A DNA stretch of 64,000 nucleotides, from assembly GCF_963664915.1 (NCBI RefSeq), contig NZ_OY761810.1, forward strand, positions 2,618,661-2,682,660, given 5' to 3'. Both the position numbers and the translations under genes were made by a program. This document shows, piece after piece, positions 18,644 to 28,446 of this stretch; the stretch's first letter is position 1; each line of letters starts with the position of its first letter. Source of the stretch: an uncultured Caproiciproducens sp. (GTDB lineage Bacteria; Bacillota; Clostridia; Oscillospirales; Acutalibacteraceae). The notes below the pieces were generated by a model that did no database searches, was not told where the DNA came from, and worked only from the letters and a program-made list of their open reading frames with translations.

Positions 18644-21600
18644 CTAAAATAATGTCATTTGGCTGCTTTGCGGCAAACCGGCAAGTGCACCGGCTTCTCC
18701 AAGCGTTTCTATCGCGGATTTTGAAACCTTGGAACGGGTCTGCAGATCGTCTACAGAAATATAAATGCCCTTTTCTTTTGCGGCCGCTAGGCTGTTTGCG
18801 GCTGTCTCACCCACGCCCGCAAGCGACAAAAAAGGCAGCCTTATTTTTCCGTCTTCCACCAAATATTTTTTGGCGTCGGATTTGTAAAGGTCAATCGGGA
18901 GCACTTCAATGCCGCGTACAAGCATTTCATTGATAATCTGAAAAGTAGCAAAAGCGGCTTCTTCCTTGGCGCTTGCTTCTTTGCCCTTCATGCTGATTTC
19001 ATTCATGCGGCGGCGTACTGCGTCTCTGCCTTTGATTACGGTGGCTCCGTCAAAGTCCTCTCCGCGTACGGTAAAATATGCGGCATAATATTCGACAGGC
19101 TTATGTACCTTGTACCAACCGAGACGCAAAGTTGAGATCATGTAAGCGGCTGCGTGCGCCTTTGGGAACATGTACTTTATTTTCATACAGGAATCAATAT
19201 ACCACTGCGGCACCTGATGATCCTTCATTGCTTGAATATGTTCTTCCGTCAGAAGTTTGGAGGCTTTGCCCTTTCGGGTGATCTCCATGATTTTAAATGC
19301 CATTTTCGGTTCCAAACCTTTTAACAGAAGATAAGTCATGATACTGTCTCTTGTTCCGATCACGTCCGCGATCGTACAGGTTCCGTTTTTGATCAGATCC
19401 TGCGCATTGCCAAGCCAGACATCCGTACCATGTGATAATCCGGAAACCTGCAATAGGTCAGAAAAGGTCTTTGGCTGAGAATCAATCAGCATTTGACGAA
19501 CAAAGCTTGTACCGACTTCCGGCAAAGAAAATGTGCCGGTCTTGGAATCAATATCCTGTGGGGTCACGTGAAGCGCCTCCGTCGAAGTAAAAAGCGACAT
19601 CACTTCCGGGTCGCTCATGGACACCTGCATAACCGGAATGCCGGTATAATCTTCGAGATAACGATAAATCGTCGGTACATCATGGCCAAGTTCGTCCAGC
19701 TTGCAGATGGTGTCATGGATGGAATGGAAATCGAAATGGGTTGTAATATTATCCGATTTCTGATCATTCGCCGGATGCTGCACCGGGCAGAAATCGTAAA
19801 TGTCCATGCCTTTCGGTACGACCACCATGCCGCCCGGATGCTGACCGGTCGTGCGTTTGATACCCGTACAGCCGGTTGCAAGCCGCTGCTCTTCCGCGCG
19901 ATGCATTACAACGCCTTTTTCCTCCGCATATTTCTTTACAAAACCAATTGCTGTTTTATCGGCGACTGTTGCAATTGTGCCAGCCTTAAAAACATTATCC
20001 TTGCCAAACAGTGTTTCTGTATATCGGTGGGCGCTGGTTTGATATTCTCCTGAAAAGTTCAGGTCGATATCCGGTGTCTTATCGCCGTCAAAGCCCAAAA
20101 AAGTTTCAAAAGGAATGGTATGCCCGTCGCGATTGTATTCCGTACCACAAACAGGACATTTTTTGGGAGGAAGGTCAAATCCGCTGCCATAACTGCCGTC
20201 GGTTATAAATTCACTGTTTTTGCAATTTGGGCATACATAATGCGGTGACAGCGGGTTCACTTCCGATATACCGGACATATTTGCGACAAATGAAGACCCG
20301 ACAGATCCACGGGAACCCACCAGATAGCCATGCGCCTCGGAATCTGCAACCAGCTTTTGCGCGGTCATATACAGGATGGAGAAGCCGTGCTTGGTAATGG
20401 AACCAAGTTCACGGTCAAGACGCTGCTTTACAATTTCCGGCAGCGGATCACCGTATATTTCCTTGGCCCGTGTCCATGTTATGCTGGTCAGCTGTTCCTC
20501 TGCACCTTCAATGAAAGGCGGAAAGGTTCCGTCCGGAATCGGTTTAATTTCCTCCGTCATCTCCGAGATCAGATTTGTATTTTTTACAACAACTTCATAA
20601 GCTTTTTCCTCACCGAGATAGGAAAATTCCTTGAGCATTTCAGCCGTAGTACGCATATAGAGGGGAGCCTGATCGTCGGTGTCTTTATAGCCCTGGCCCG
20701 CCATCAGAATTTTGCGGTAATCTCCATCCTTCGGGTCCATAAAATGGACGTCGCAGGTCGCGACAACCGGCTTATTAAGCTGTTCCCCGAGCTTGACGAT
20801 GGTGCGGTTAAATTCACGCAGTTTTTCTTCATCGGGCACTAGGCCCTCCCGAACCATAAACGAATTATTCCCAATCGGCTGAATTTCAAGATAATCGTAA
20901 AAATTTGCAATTTCACACAGGCTTTCCCATGGCTGCGCATTGAAAATTGCTCTGTAAAGTTCTCCTGCCTCACATGCGCTGCCGATGATAAGACCTTCTC
21001 TATGCTTCATCAATTCACTTTTCGGAATACGTGGATTCCTGTAAAAATAGTTCAGATGAGATTTGGAAATCAGTTTGTACAGGTTTTTCAGTCCGACTTT
21101 ATTTTTCACCAATATAATTTGATGGTAGGACTTCATTTTTTTGGGGTCAGCGCCGGCAAGTGATGAATTCATGTCCATTACCGTTTTGGCCGAAGTATCT
21201 TCCTTTAGCCGTGTCAGCAAAGCCATAAATATTTTACCGAGTACCGTGGCGTCGTCGCTCGCGCGATGATGGTTGAACGGGTCAAGCTTTAAGTATTTGG
21301 CGACCGTGTCCAATTTACAGTTTTTGATATCTTTCAGCATGGAACGGCACATGGGGACCGTATCAATATAGGTGTAATGAAAGTCCATGCTATTGCGCAG
21401 CGCCGCTACGCGAATAAACGAAGTATCAAATTCAGCGTTGTGAGCAACCAAAACAGCGTCATTGCCGCAAAAATCATAAAAGTCCCTGATGGCTTCCTTT
21501 TCCAGCGGCGCATCTTTAACCATATCATCCGTAATTCCGGTCAGTTCCGTTATTTTAGCCGGTATTGGCATTTGCGGGTTGACAAACGTATCAAAGCTTT

Positions 21601-23029
21601 CAAGAATTTCACCATTTTTTACTCTGACAGCACCGATTTCAGTAATCCGTTCCTTATTTGGACTTAAACCGGTTGTTTCAATATCGAATGCAATGAATTC
21701 ATCGTCAAGTGTTTTGGACGATACCCCCTTGACAGCCTGAATAAGATCGTTGACAAAATAGGCTTCCAGTCCATAAATTACCTTGATATTGATGTCTTTC
21801 TTTTTCAGATCGTTCACGGTATTCATCGCGTCCGGAAAAGCCTGTGCAACGCCATGGTCGGTAACAGCAATCGCGCTTTGGCCCCAGTTTGCCGCGCGCT
21901 TAATTAAGTCGCTGACGGAATTTACACCATCCATGCTTGACATATTCGTATGCAGGTGAAGCTCCACCCGTTTCACATCGGCGTTGTCTGTTACCTTAGT
22001 CTGCTGAACCGTACTGATGCTCTTGGCGCGCAGAACAATTTCATGATCGTATTTATCATATTCAATATCACCGCGTGCAATAATTGACATGCCTTTTGCA
22101 AGAGTGTCGAGCGATTTGCACTGAGGAACCAATTCGATGATTTTTAATGTCATGGAACTGGTGTAATCCGTAATATTGATTGTAATAATTTTTCTTTGTT
22201 TATCCCTTGTGATTTTTTCTTCGATCTGAAATATTTCGCCCCAAATAGTTACACTGCCAATATCCGGAGTAACCTTACTGATCGGAACAGGTTTTGATTT
22301 CGGTGCATGTCCGTAAAGATCACGGGCGGTTTCAGGAATGATGCCGGGCAGCAGGTTATCCCCCGAACGTACCTGAATCGTTTTCGGCGCCTTTGTATGG
22401 TTAAGATTCGCCTCATAGGTTTCTACTTCTTCTACAATGGCTTCACGTCTTAAAGTTTCCTGCTGCTGCTTTTTCTTTTCAATATAAACCGGATTCTGAC
22501 TGTCAACCGTTAGCAATCCATCAAATTCAACTGTAAGACTGACGCCGAATTCTTCTTGAATTAGTTTGGCAAGCAATCGGTCAATGTGGCGCGATTCCAA
22601 TAAATCGCTGCCGCCGTGCGTCAAAGAGACGATCAGTTTTCCATTTTCCAGTCTTGCGGTGGAATTCGTAAGAATACCATTTACACTGGCTTCACGGCGT
22701 TTTAATTCAAGAACAAGGCTTGGATAATAGGTTACACTAAAACTGTCGGCCGGAAATGACGGAAGAATACGTGCCCTCGAGAGCTTTAATTCTTTGCAGG
22801 CGACAATGCGTTTTTCCACATCATAAAGCACGCGGCGCTCCACCAAAGATGGAAACGCCACGTCAGCAGTAATCATTCTGTTATTCGTATCAATTTGCAG
22901 CGACGAAATACATCCGTTGCACACGGGAGGCGGCAGCCGTGAAGCTTCTATGTACACGCCAAAAAATTCTCCAAAAGTCTTCAATGGAACTACATCCTTT
23001 ACATCTGATCTATCTCTTGCATTAAGCAT
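18644..23029 (-). CDS. polC: DNA polymerase III alpha subunit, PolC type
   Basis: PolC is the main replicative polymerase of low-GC Gram-positive bacteria. The 1461-residue product has, in order, an N-terminal domain, an OB-fold segment (near GSVTIWGEIFQIEEK), a PHP domain split by the exonuclease (ELHLHTNMS at about residue 357), a DEDD 3'-5' exonuclease (FIAFDIETTGLSP at about 446), a Cys4 zinc site (CPNC and CPVC at about 930-970), and the polymerase active-site region DKTPDIDLNFSGEYQ at about 985. The ATG at 23029 overlaps ispG by 31 bases and has a weak ribosome site; a TTG at 22984 preceded by AGGAT is an alternative start. Confidence 0.97.
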   Translation of the reverse strand: MLNARDRSDVKDVVPLKTFGEFFGVYIEASRLPPPVCNGCISSLQIDTNNRMITADVAFPSLVERRVLYDVEKRIVACKELKLSRARILPSFPADSFSVTYYPSLVLELKRREASVNGILTNSTARLENGKLIVSLTHGGSDLLESRHIDRLLAKLIQEEFGVSLTVEFDGLLTVDSQNPVYIEKKKQQQETLRREAIVEEVETYEANLNHTKAPKTIQVRSGDNLLPGIIPETARDLYGHAPKSKPVPISKVTPDIGSVTIWGEIFQIEEKITRDKQRKIITINITDYTSSMTLKIIELVPQCKSLDTLAKGMSIIARGDIEYDKYDHEIVLRAKSISTVQQTKVTDNADVKRVELHLHTNMSSMDGVNSVSDLIKRAANWGQSAIAVTDHGVAQAFPDAMNTVNDLKKKDINIKVIYGLEAYFVNDLIQAVKGVSSKTLDDEFIAFDIETTGLSPNKERITEIGAVRVKNGEILESFDTFVNPQMPIPAKITELTGITDDMVKDAPLEKEAIRDFYDFCGNDAVLVAHNAEFDTSFIRVAALRNSMDFHYTYIDTVPMCRSMLKDIKNCKLDTVAKYLKLDPFNHHRASDDATVLGKIFMALLTRLKEDTSAKTVMDMNSSLAGADPKKMKSYHQIILVKNKVGLKNLYKLISKSHLNYFYRNPRIPKSELMKHREGLIIGSACEAGELYRAIFNAQPWESLCEIANFYDYLEIQPIGNNSFMVREGLVPDEEKLREFNRTIVKLGEQLNKPVVATCDVHFMDPKDGDYRKILMAGQGYKDTDDQAPLYMRTTAEMLKEFSYLGEEKAYEVVVKNTNLISEMTEEIKPIPDGTFPPFIEGAEEQLTSITWTRAKEIYGDPLPEIVKQRLDRELGSITKHGFSILYMTAQKLVADSEAHGYLVGSRGSVGSSFVANMSGISEVNPLSPHYVCPNCKNSEFITDGSYGSGFDLPPKKCPVCGTEYNRDGHTIPFETFLGFDGDKTPDIDLNFSGEYQTSAHRYTETLFGKDNVFKAGTIATVADKTAIGFVKKYAEEKGVVMHRAEEQRLATGCTGIKRTTGQHPGGMVVVPKGMDIYDFCPVQHPANDQKSDNITTHFDFHSIHDTICKLDELGHDVPTIYRYLEDYTGIPVMQVSMSDPEVMSLFTSTEALHVTPQDIDSKTGTFSLPEVGTSFVRQMLIDSQPKTFSDLLQVSGLSHGTDVWLGNAQDLIKNGTCTIADVIGTRDSIMTYLLLKGLEPKMAFKIMEITRKGKASKLLTEEHIQAMKDHQVPQWYIDSCMKIKYMFPKAHAAAYMISTLRLGWYKVHKPVEYYAAYFTVRGEDFDGATVIKGRDAVRRRMNEISMKGKEASAKEEAAFATFQIINEMLVRGIEVLPIDLYKSDAKKYLVEDGKIRLPFLSLAGVGETAANSLAAAKEKGIYISVDDLQTRSKVSKSAIETLGEAGALAGLPQSSQMTLF

Positions 23030-24042
23030 TCTACCAGCTGGTCTTCCGGCACTTTGCGGATAATTTGACCTTTTTTAAACAGCAGTCCTACCCCATCGCC
23101 TCCGGCGATGCCTATATCAGCCTCACGGGCCTCTCCAGGGCCATTAACGACGCATCCCATGACAGCTACCTTTATATTTTTTCTGCAGCCTGCAAGGCGC
23201 TGTTCAACCTCATTTGCAATGTGGATTAAATCAACGCGCGTTCTGCCACAGGTGGGGCAGGAAACAAATTCAACTCCGCCTGCATTTAAGTTGAGTGCTT
23301 TCAGAATATCAAAACCGGCGGCAACTTCTTTAACCGGATCGGCAGTCAGGGAAACGCGAATGGTGTCCCCTATCCCGCGCTGCAGAAGAGAGCCAATCCC
23401 AATCGCGGATTTTATCAGCCCCATTCGTTCGGTACCGGCTTCCGTCACACCCAGATGCAGAGGATAATCGCAGCTCTGCGAAATCAGTTCATAGGCCTGT
23501 ATCGTCCGGTTAACACCCGAGGATTTAATTGAAATGACAATATCGCAAAAATCATATTTTTCAAGCAGCGAAACATGATACAACGCGCTTTCGACAAGTG
23601 CCTGCGGCGTTGGACTTCCGTATTTCGCAAGAATTTCTTTTTCAAGAGAACCGGAATTCACACCGATTCGAATCGGAACATTTTTCTGTCTGCACGCGTC
23701 TGCAACTGCTTTTACATGGTCGTCGGATCCGATGTTTCCGGGATTGATTCTGATTTTGTCAATCCCCGCGGCAACTGCTTCAAGCGCAAGACGGTAGTCA
23801 AAATGAATATCCGCAACAAGAGGAATCTGCACGGCATTTTTAATCGCCGGTATCAGCTGAACTGCGTCCATGTCCGGAATCGCAGCGCGGATTATATCGC
23901 AGCCGGCCTTTTCCAGTTCAACTGCCTGACAGACACTTCCTTCAATATCAGTTGAAGGAACGTTGAGCATGGATTGGACGGATATTTTAGAGCCGCCGCC
24001 AATCGGCAGTTTTCCCGCATACACCATCCTTGTTTTTTGCAT
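22999..24042 (-). CDS. ispG: 4-hydroxy-3-methylbut-2-enyl diphosphate synthase, GcpE type
   Basis: IspG is a 4Fe-4S enzyme that reduces methylerythritol cyclodiphosphate to HMBPP, the sixth step of the MEP isoprenoid route. The 347-residue product has a TIM-barrel part (VADIHFDYRLAL, KIRINPGNIG) and the cluster Cys residues in CPTCGRTRVD and MGCVVNGPGEA. It starts on the last base of rseP and overlaps polC. Together with dxr and uppS in the same unit it ties isoprenoid and undecaprenyl synthesis together. Confidence 0.97.
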   Translation of the reverse strand: MQKTRMVYAGKLPIGGGSKISVQSMLNVPSTDIEGSVCQAVELEKAGCDIIRAAIPDMDAVQLIPAIKNAVQIPLVADIHFDYRLALEAVAAGIDKIRINPGNIGSDDHVKAVADACRQKNVPIRIGVNSGSLEKEILAKYGSPTPQALVESALYHVSLLEKYDFCDIVISIKSSGVNRTIQAYELISQSCDYPLHLGVTEAGTERMGLIKSAIGIGSLLQRGIGDTIRVSLTADPVKEVAAGFDILKALNLNAGGVEFVSCPTCGRTRVDLIHIANEVEQRLAGCRKNIKVAVMGCVVNGPGEAREADIGIAGGDGVGLLFKKGQIIRKVPEDQLVECLMQEIDQM

Positions 24043-25112
24043 TATGAACCCAACCCCTTGCCGGTAATCAGCCGCAGAATATCGTTAAAAGTAATAATAA
24101 CCATCAGACCCATCAGTAAACAAAAGCCTGCTGTATTCACCCATCCCTCGTACTTTGGGTTGATCGGTTTGCGGCGAATCGCTTCCACAATCAGAAAAAG
24201 AAGCCTTCCTCCGTCAAGCGCCGGCAGGGGAAGCAAATTAACAACACCCAAATTGACTGTAATCACCATCATCATCATTAAAATGTTGTTCAGCGCTGCA
24301 ACAAAATTCTGCTGCAGTCCAATGGAGGCCGCCTGCCCGATTGCATTGGCAGCGCCGACAGGACCTGCCACATCATTGAATCCGAATTTCCCGCTGACAA
24401 GTCCAACCAGACTGTACCAGACCATTCGAACCGTTGAAACTGTATCCTGAACGGATTTTGTAATAAGGGTGCCTGCATTTTTATCAATTGGCTGCACATA
24501 AAAGTCCAGAGCAAGAATTTTCTTTCCGCCTGACTCTTTTGTGTTGAATTTGACATCATCAAAATTCAGTATTTTACCGTCACGCAGAACCTGAATATCT
24601 GTTTTTAATGGATCTGTCATAGAAAGTGCAAAGCTTAAATCACGATCACCGTTTATTTTGTAGCCATTGATATTTTTAAAAACATCGCCGATTTGCAAGC
24701 CGGCCGACTGAGTTGCCGAATGATCGGTAAACTTTGATATTGTCGTGGATGAAAAAGCCGGCTGCTGACACAGAAGGATCATCATGATGACAAGACCGAG
24801 GATAATATTCATCACCGCACCCATAACAACTACCAATATGCGTTTCCAGACCGGTCTGTTATTAAAGGCATGATCGTCCGAGCTGTCTTCGTCTTCCCCT
24901 TCCATCGCACAAAATCCGCCGATTGGAAATGCACGCAAAGAATACTGTGTTTCACCCTTGCCAAAATGAAACAACCTTGGGCCCATGCCAATTGCAAATT
25001 CATTTACACGAACCCCTGAAAGTTTTGCCATAAAGAAATGTCCGAATTCGTGAATAAAAATAATAAAGCTGAAAAGAAGAATTGCAATAATAACTAATAA
25101 TACCTTCGTAAT
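24042..25112 (-). CDS. rseP: Site-2 metalloprotease RseP/RasP family, ATT start codon
   Basis: RseP cleaves transmembrane anti-sigma factors and leftover signal peptides within the membrane. Read from the first in-frame ATG (25031) the protein would lack its zinc motif. Extending upstream in frame adds 27 codons encoding a hydrophobic helix and HEFGH (residues 21-25), the required HExxH site. No ATG, GTG or TTG exists in that extension before an in-frame stop. The ATT at 25110-25112 follows GAGGTGAT at seven-base spacing, giving 356 residues beginning fM-TKVLLVII. A PDZ region and the C-terminal LLPLPALDGGRLLF motif are present. It lies between dxr and ispG. Confidence 0.9.
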   Translation of the reverse strand: MTKVLLVIIAILLFSFIIFIHEFGHFFMAKLSGVRVNEFAIGMGPRLFHFGKGETQYSLRAFPIGGFCAMEGEDEDSSDDHAFNNRPVWKRILVVVMGAVMNIILGLVIMMILLCQQPAFSSTTISKFTDHSATQSAGLQIGDVFKNINGYKINGDRDLSFALSMTDPLKTDIQVLRDGKILNFDDVKFNTKESGGKKILALDFYVQPIDKNAGTLITKSVQDTVSTVRMVWYSLVGLVSGKFGFNDVAGPVGAANAIGQAASIGLQQNFVAALNNILMMMMVITVNLGVVNLLPLPALDGGRLLFLIVEAIRRKPINPKYEGWVNTAGFCLLMGLMVIITFNDILRLITGKGLGS

Positions 25113-25121
25113 ACTATCACC

Positions 25122-26279
25122 TCATAGATGGCCGACTGCGCTCAGAACATAGTCCCGCGCATTTTTATCGGCATTCAAAATATCGTTAACGGACGAAATG
25201 TTTTTAACATCCGGCTGATTTTCCATTGCCCGGCTGACCAGTTCTCCAATCCGGATAAACGAAATCTGACCGTTCAGAAACAACTTCACTGCGACCTCAT
25301 TTGCTCCGTTCGCAGCTGCGGGGGCAAGCCCGCCACGCTCAATTGCTCTTTTGCAGGCAGCAAGGCAGGGGAAAGTCTGAAAATCAGGTTCAAAAAAGGT
25401 CAGTTTACCATAATCCGTCAAGCTGAGCTGCCCAACCGGCGAAGGAAATCTTTGCGGCCATGAAATTGCATACTGAATGGGAATTCTCATATCAGGCAAT
25501 CCAAGCTGCGCAATGACGGAGTTATCTTCATATTCAATCATGGAATGGATCACACTCTCACGGTGGACGACAACGGAAATTTGGGAAGCAGGCATATCAA
25601 AAAGCCAAGATGCTTCTATAATTTCCAGCCCTTTGTTCATCATGGTTGCAGAATCAATCGTAACCTTTGCACCCATATTCCAGTTTGGATGCTTCAACGC
25701 CTTCTGAGGCGTTACATGAATCAACTCATCTTTGGTTTTTCCAAAGAAGGGTCCGCCGGAGGCCGTAAGAATGATTCGTTTTAACGATTTTTTCTCCGGA
25801 CATCCCTGTAAACATTGAAAAATAGCCGAATGTTCGCTGTCCACCGGAAAAATTTTCACTTCATTTTTCTTTAATGCTTCCATCACAAGGGACCCTCCGG
25901 CAACCAGAGTTTCCTTATTGGCAAGCGCAACATCCTTTTTCGCACCGATTGCGGCGAGTGTGGGCAGTAACCCTACCATACCGACTACAGAATTCAGAAC
26001 CAGATCGGCACTGCCGATTGTCGCGGCTTCGCATAAGCCTTCCATACCGGCGACCACCTTAACAGGTGTGTCGGCTACCGCAATTTTCAGTATTTTAGCT
26101 GCGTTCAAATCATAAACCGCAACAAGTTCAGGTTTAAATTCCCTGATTTGATCTTCTAAAAGCGAAATATTAGTATTTGCCGCCAAAGAGCAAACTTTTA
26201 AATGCAACCCACGTACAACGTCGAGTGTCTGCGTGCCGATGGAACCGGTAGAACCAAGAATTGAAAGACATCTTTTCAT
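25122..26279 (-). CDS. dxr: 1-deoxy-D-xylulose 5-phosphate reductoisomerase
   Basis: Dxr makes methylerythritol 4-phosphate from deoxyxylulose phosphate with NADPH, the first committed MEP step. The 385-residue product has the NADPH-binding LGSTGSIGTQTLDVV, the ALANKETLVAGG segment, and the metal-binding PVDSEHSAIFQCL. The ribosome site of rseP overlaps its stop region, suggesting coupled translation. A 45-base gap separates it from cdsA. Confidence 0.97.
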   Translation of the reverse strand: MKRCLSILGSTGSIGTQTLDVVRGLHLKVCSLAANTNISLLEDQIREFKPELVAVYDLNAAKILKIAVADTPVKVVAGMEGLCEAATIGSADLVLNSVVGMVGLLPTLAAIGAKKDVALANKETLVAGGSLVMEALKKNEVKIFPVDSEHSAIFQCLQGCPEKKSLKRIILTASGGPFFGKTKDELIHVTPQKALKHPNWNMGAKVTIDSATMMNKGLEIIEASWLFDMPASQISVVVHRESVIHSMIEYEDNSVIAQLGLPDMRIPIQYAISWPQRFPSPVGQLSLTDYGKLTFFEPDFQTFPCLAACKRAIERGGLAPAAANGANEVAVKLFLNGQISFIRIGELVSRAMENQPDVKNISSVNDILNADKNARDYVLSAVGHL

Positions 26280-26324
26280 TATTATTCACCATTTTGCCAT
26301 TTTATTGCATTCTAAACAGATAAT

Positions 26325-27173
26325 TTATTGAATCACAAGCGGTAAAAGCTGAACAAGTAAGTACACGAACGGGGCTTCAAAAATAACGCTGTCAAAACGG
26401 TCCAAAATACCGCCATGGCCCGGAATAATTTCGCCAAAATCCTTGATATGGCAGCTGCGCTTGATAAGCGAAAAACTGAGGTCACCCAAAATTGACATAA
26501 TTGTACCAAAAAAGCCAATAATTATCAATGTAAAATATGAAATCTCGACACTGTATGCATAATAGATCACATGAAATATATAACCGAAAACCAACATCGC
26601 GATGATGTTCAGAACAAAGCCGCCTATTACGCCTTCAACAGTCTTCTTAGGGCTTATATTTGGACATAATTTATGCTTTCCCCATTGTCTGCCGGCGAAA
26701 AACGCCCCGGTATCCGCTATCCACGCAGAAAAAATTGCAATAATAACATAGAACATGCCATGTTTTCCGCCAAAAGTCCGCAAACTGATAATCGTTTCAA
26801 GTGCAGTCGGAATTAAAAGCGACATACTGTAAATAACACCGACTTCACGAAAGGTAATAAATTGATGATACAGAATCAGTGCACTGAAAATAACAACGGT
26901 GTAGATAAAATAAGCTGCCTGTTGAAGGACATCAGCCTGTATTTGCTGTGATGTAACCAACTGCATGAGTGGAATGATTGCAGAAAAAATGAGACTTGGG
27001 TAGAGCAGTACAAAATTCTTGGACAAACCCAAAGCTGAAATGATTTCGAAAACTGCCAATGCTGAAATAAGTGCAATCGCAACATTCAAAGCCGCCGGGC
27101 AGGTATCGTTAAATACTACAATCGCAATCAAAAAAATTACAAGAGATACTCCCGAAGCAACTCTTTCTTTCAA
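26325..27173 (-). CDS. cdsA: Phosphatidate cytidylyltransferase
   Basis: CdsA makes CDP-diacylglycerol from phosphatidic acid and CTP at the membrane, the branch point to anionic phospholipids. The 282-residue protein has about eight hydrophobic segments and the C-terminal family signature SILGDLSFSLIKR followed by IPGHGGILDRFDS, with the conserved Asp and Lys residues. It starts directly on the base after the uppS stop, a standard Firmicutes arrangement. Confidence 0.96.
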   Translation of the reverse strand: MKERVASGVSLVIFLIAIVVFNDTCPAALNVAIALISALAVFEIISALGLSKNFVLLYPSLIFSAIIPLMQLVTSQQIQADVLQQAAYFIYTVVIFSALILYHQFITFREVGVIYSMSLLIPTALETIISLRTFGGKHGMFYVIIAIFSAWIADTGAFFAGRQWGKHKLCPNISPKKTVEGVIGGFVLNIIAMLVFGYIFHVIYYAYSVEISYFTLIIIGFFGTIMSILGDLSFSLIKRSCHIKDFGEIIPGHGGILDRFDSVIFEAPFVYLLVQLLPLVIQ

Positions 27174-27881
27174 TTAAACCCCTCCAAAGCGCCTGTTGCG
27201 GTTCGCATATTCGTTTAATGCACGGTCTAAATCCTTCGGCTTGAAATCAGGCCACAAAATGTCCATCACAACATATTCGGCATAAGCCGACTGCCACAGC
27301 AAAAAATTTGAAATTCGGTTTTCCCCGCTTGGTCTGATAACCAGATCAGGATCAGGTTGTCCACCTGTATACAGTCTTTTAGCAATGGAAATGTCATCTA
27401 TCTGTTCAGGAGACAGTTCCCCTTTTTGCACATCTGCGGCAATCTGCTTAACGGCACGTGTTATTTCAGCACGGCCGCCATAATTCATGGCAATATTCAG
27501 CACCATTCCAGTACGCTTTTCCGAAATCACTTCAGTTTCTTTAATGAGCTTTTGCAATTCCGGCGGAAAAACCGTTGTATCTCCGATAAAACAAACTTTA
27601 ATATTTTCATTCAGAAAATCACGCAAAGCATCCTCAAGATATTGTTTGAACAACTTCATTAAGGCTCCGATTTCTTCCTGCGGGCGCCGCCAGTTCTCTG
27701 TCGAAAAAGCATATACAGTAAGATATTCAATTCCAATAGAACTGCAATAACGTGTTATTGTCTTAAAAACAGCTGCACCTACAGTATGGCCGGCAGACCG
27801 TGGCAAGCCTCGTTTTTTGGCCCAACGGCCATTTCCGTCCATAATGATTGCAAGATGCTTTGGCAGATATTGTTGTTCCAT
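27174..27881 (-). CDS. uppS: Undecaprenyl diphosphate synthase
   Basis: This cis-prenyltransferase extends farnesyl diphosphate with eight isoprenyl units to make the lipid carrier for wall synthesis. The 235-residue product has the substrate and Mg site IIMDGNGRWAKKRG near residue 12-25, TVYAFSTENWRRP, and the C-terminal RPSGENRISNFLLWQSAYAE. It is followed without a gap by cdsA. Confidence 0.97.
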   Translation of the reverse strand: MEQQYLPKHLAIIMDGNGRWAKKRGLPRSAGHTVGAAVFKTITRYCSSIGIEYLTVYAFSTENWRRPQEEIGALMKLFKQYLEDALRDFLNENIKVCFIGDTTVFPPELQKLIKETEVISEKRTGMVLNIAMNYGGRAEITRAVKQIAADVQKGELSPEQIDDISIAKRLYTGGQPDPDLVIRPSGENRISNFLLWQSAYAEYVVMDILWPDFKPKDLDRALNEYANRNRRFGGV

Positions 27882-27889
27882 CTTTTTAC

Positions 27890-28444
27890 CTATATTTCCA
27901 TAATTTCCTTTTGCTTTTTCTCAAATACGGAATCTATCTGTTTGCAGTATCTATCCGTTAAATCCTGCGTTTTTTTTTCTGCCTGCTTCAGCTCGTCTTC
28001 AGTTAATTCCGAAGTCTTTTTCATTCCTTTTAGCTTCTCCATGGAATCACGGCGAATATTTCGAATCGCAATTTTACGTTCCTCAGCCATTTTGCTGATT
28101 TCTTTCACTAAATCACGGCGTCTTTCTTCTGTGAGCGGAGGAAAAGTTATTCGAATCACCTTGCCATCACTTTGAGGATTAATTCCAATGTCCGACGTCT
28201 GAATCGCCTTTTCAATCGCGCGGCAAACGGAAATATCCCACGGTTGAATAGTCAGAATCCGCGCTTCGCTTACCGCTACCGCTGCAAGCTGATTGATTGC
28301 AGTTGGAGTGCCGTAATAATCAACTTTTACTTTATCCAGCACTGCCGGATTCGCTCTGCCCGCTCTGATGGATGCAAATTCATCCGACAAAGCAATAATG
28401 CTTTTTTTCATGTGGTCCTCTGCATGTTCCAATACTTCTTTCAT
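27890..28444 (-). CDS. frr: Ribosome recycling factor
   Basis: RRF splits post-termination ribosomes together with EF-G. With the start at 28444, preceded by GGAGG at six-base spacing, the protein has 184 residues, the normal size. It shows the family segments IRAGRANPAVLDKVKVDYYG, PLTEERRRDLVKE and IRRDSMEKLKG. An upstream in-frame ATG lies inside pyrH and has no ribosome site. It sits two bases after pyrH. Confidence 0.97.
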   Translation of the reverse strand: MKEVLEHAEDHMKKSIIALSDEFASIRAGRANPAVLDKVKVDYYGTPTAINQLAAVAVSEARILTIQPWDISVCRAIEKAIQTSDIGINPQSDGKVIRITFPPLTEERRRDLVKEISKMAEERKIAIRNIRRDSMEKLKGMKKTSELTEDELKQAEKKTQDLTDRYCKQIDSVFEKKQKEIMEI

Positions 28445-28446
28445 GA

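Noticed and set aside
19493..20053. A 186-codon open frame on the plus strand within polC
   Set aside because: It is antisense to a very conserved polymerase region, has no ribosome site and its translation resembles no family; it is a shadow frame.
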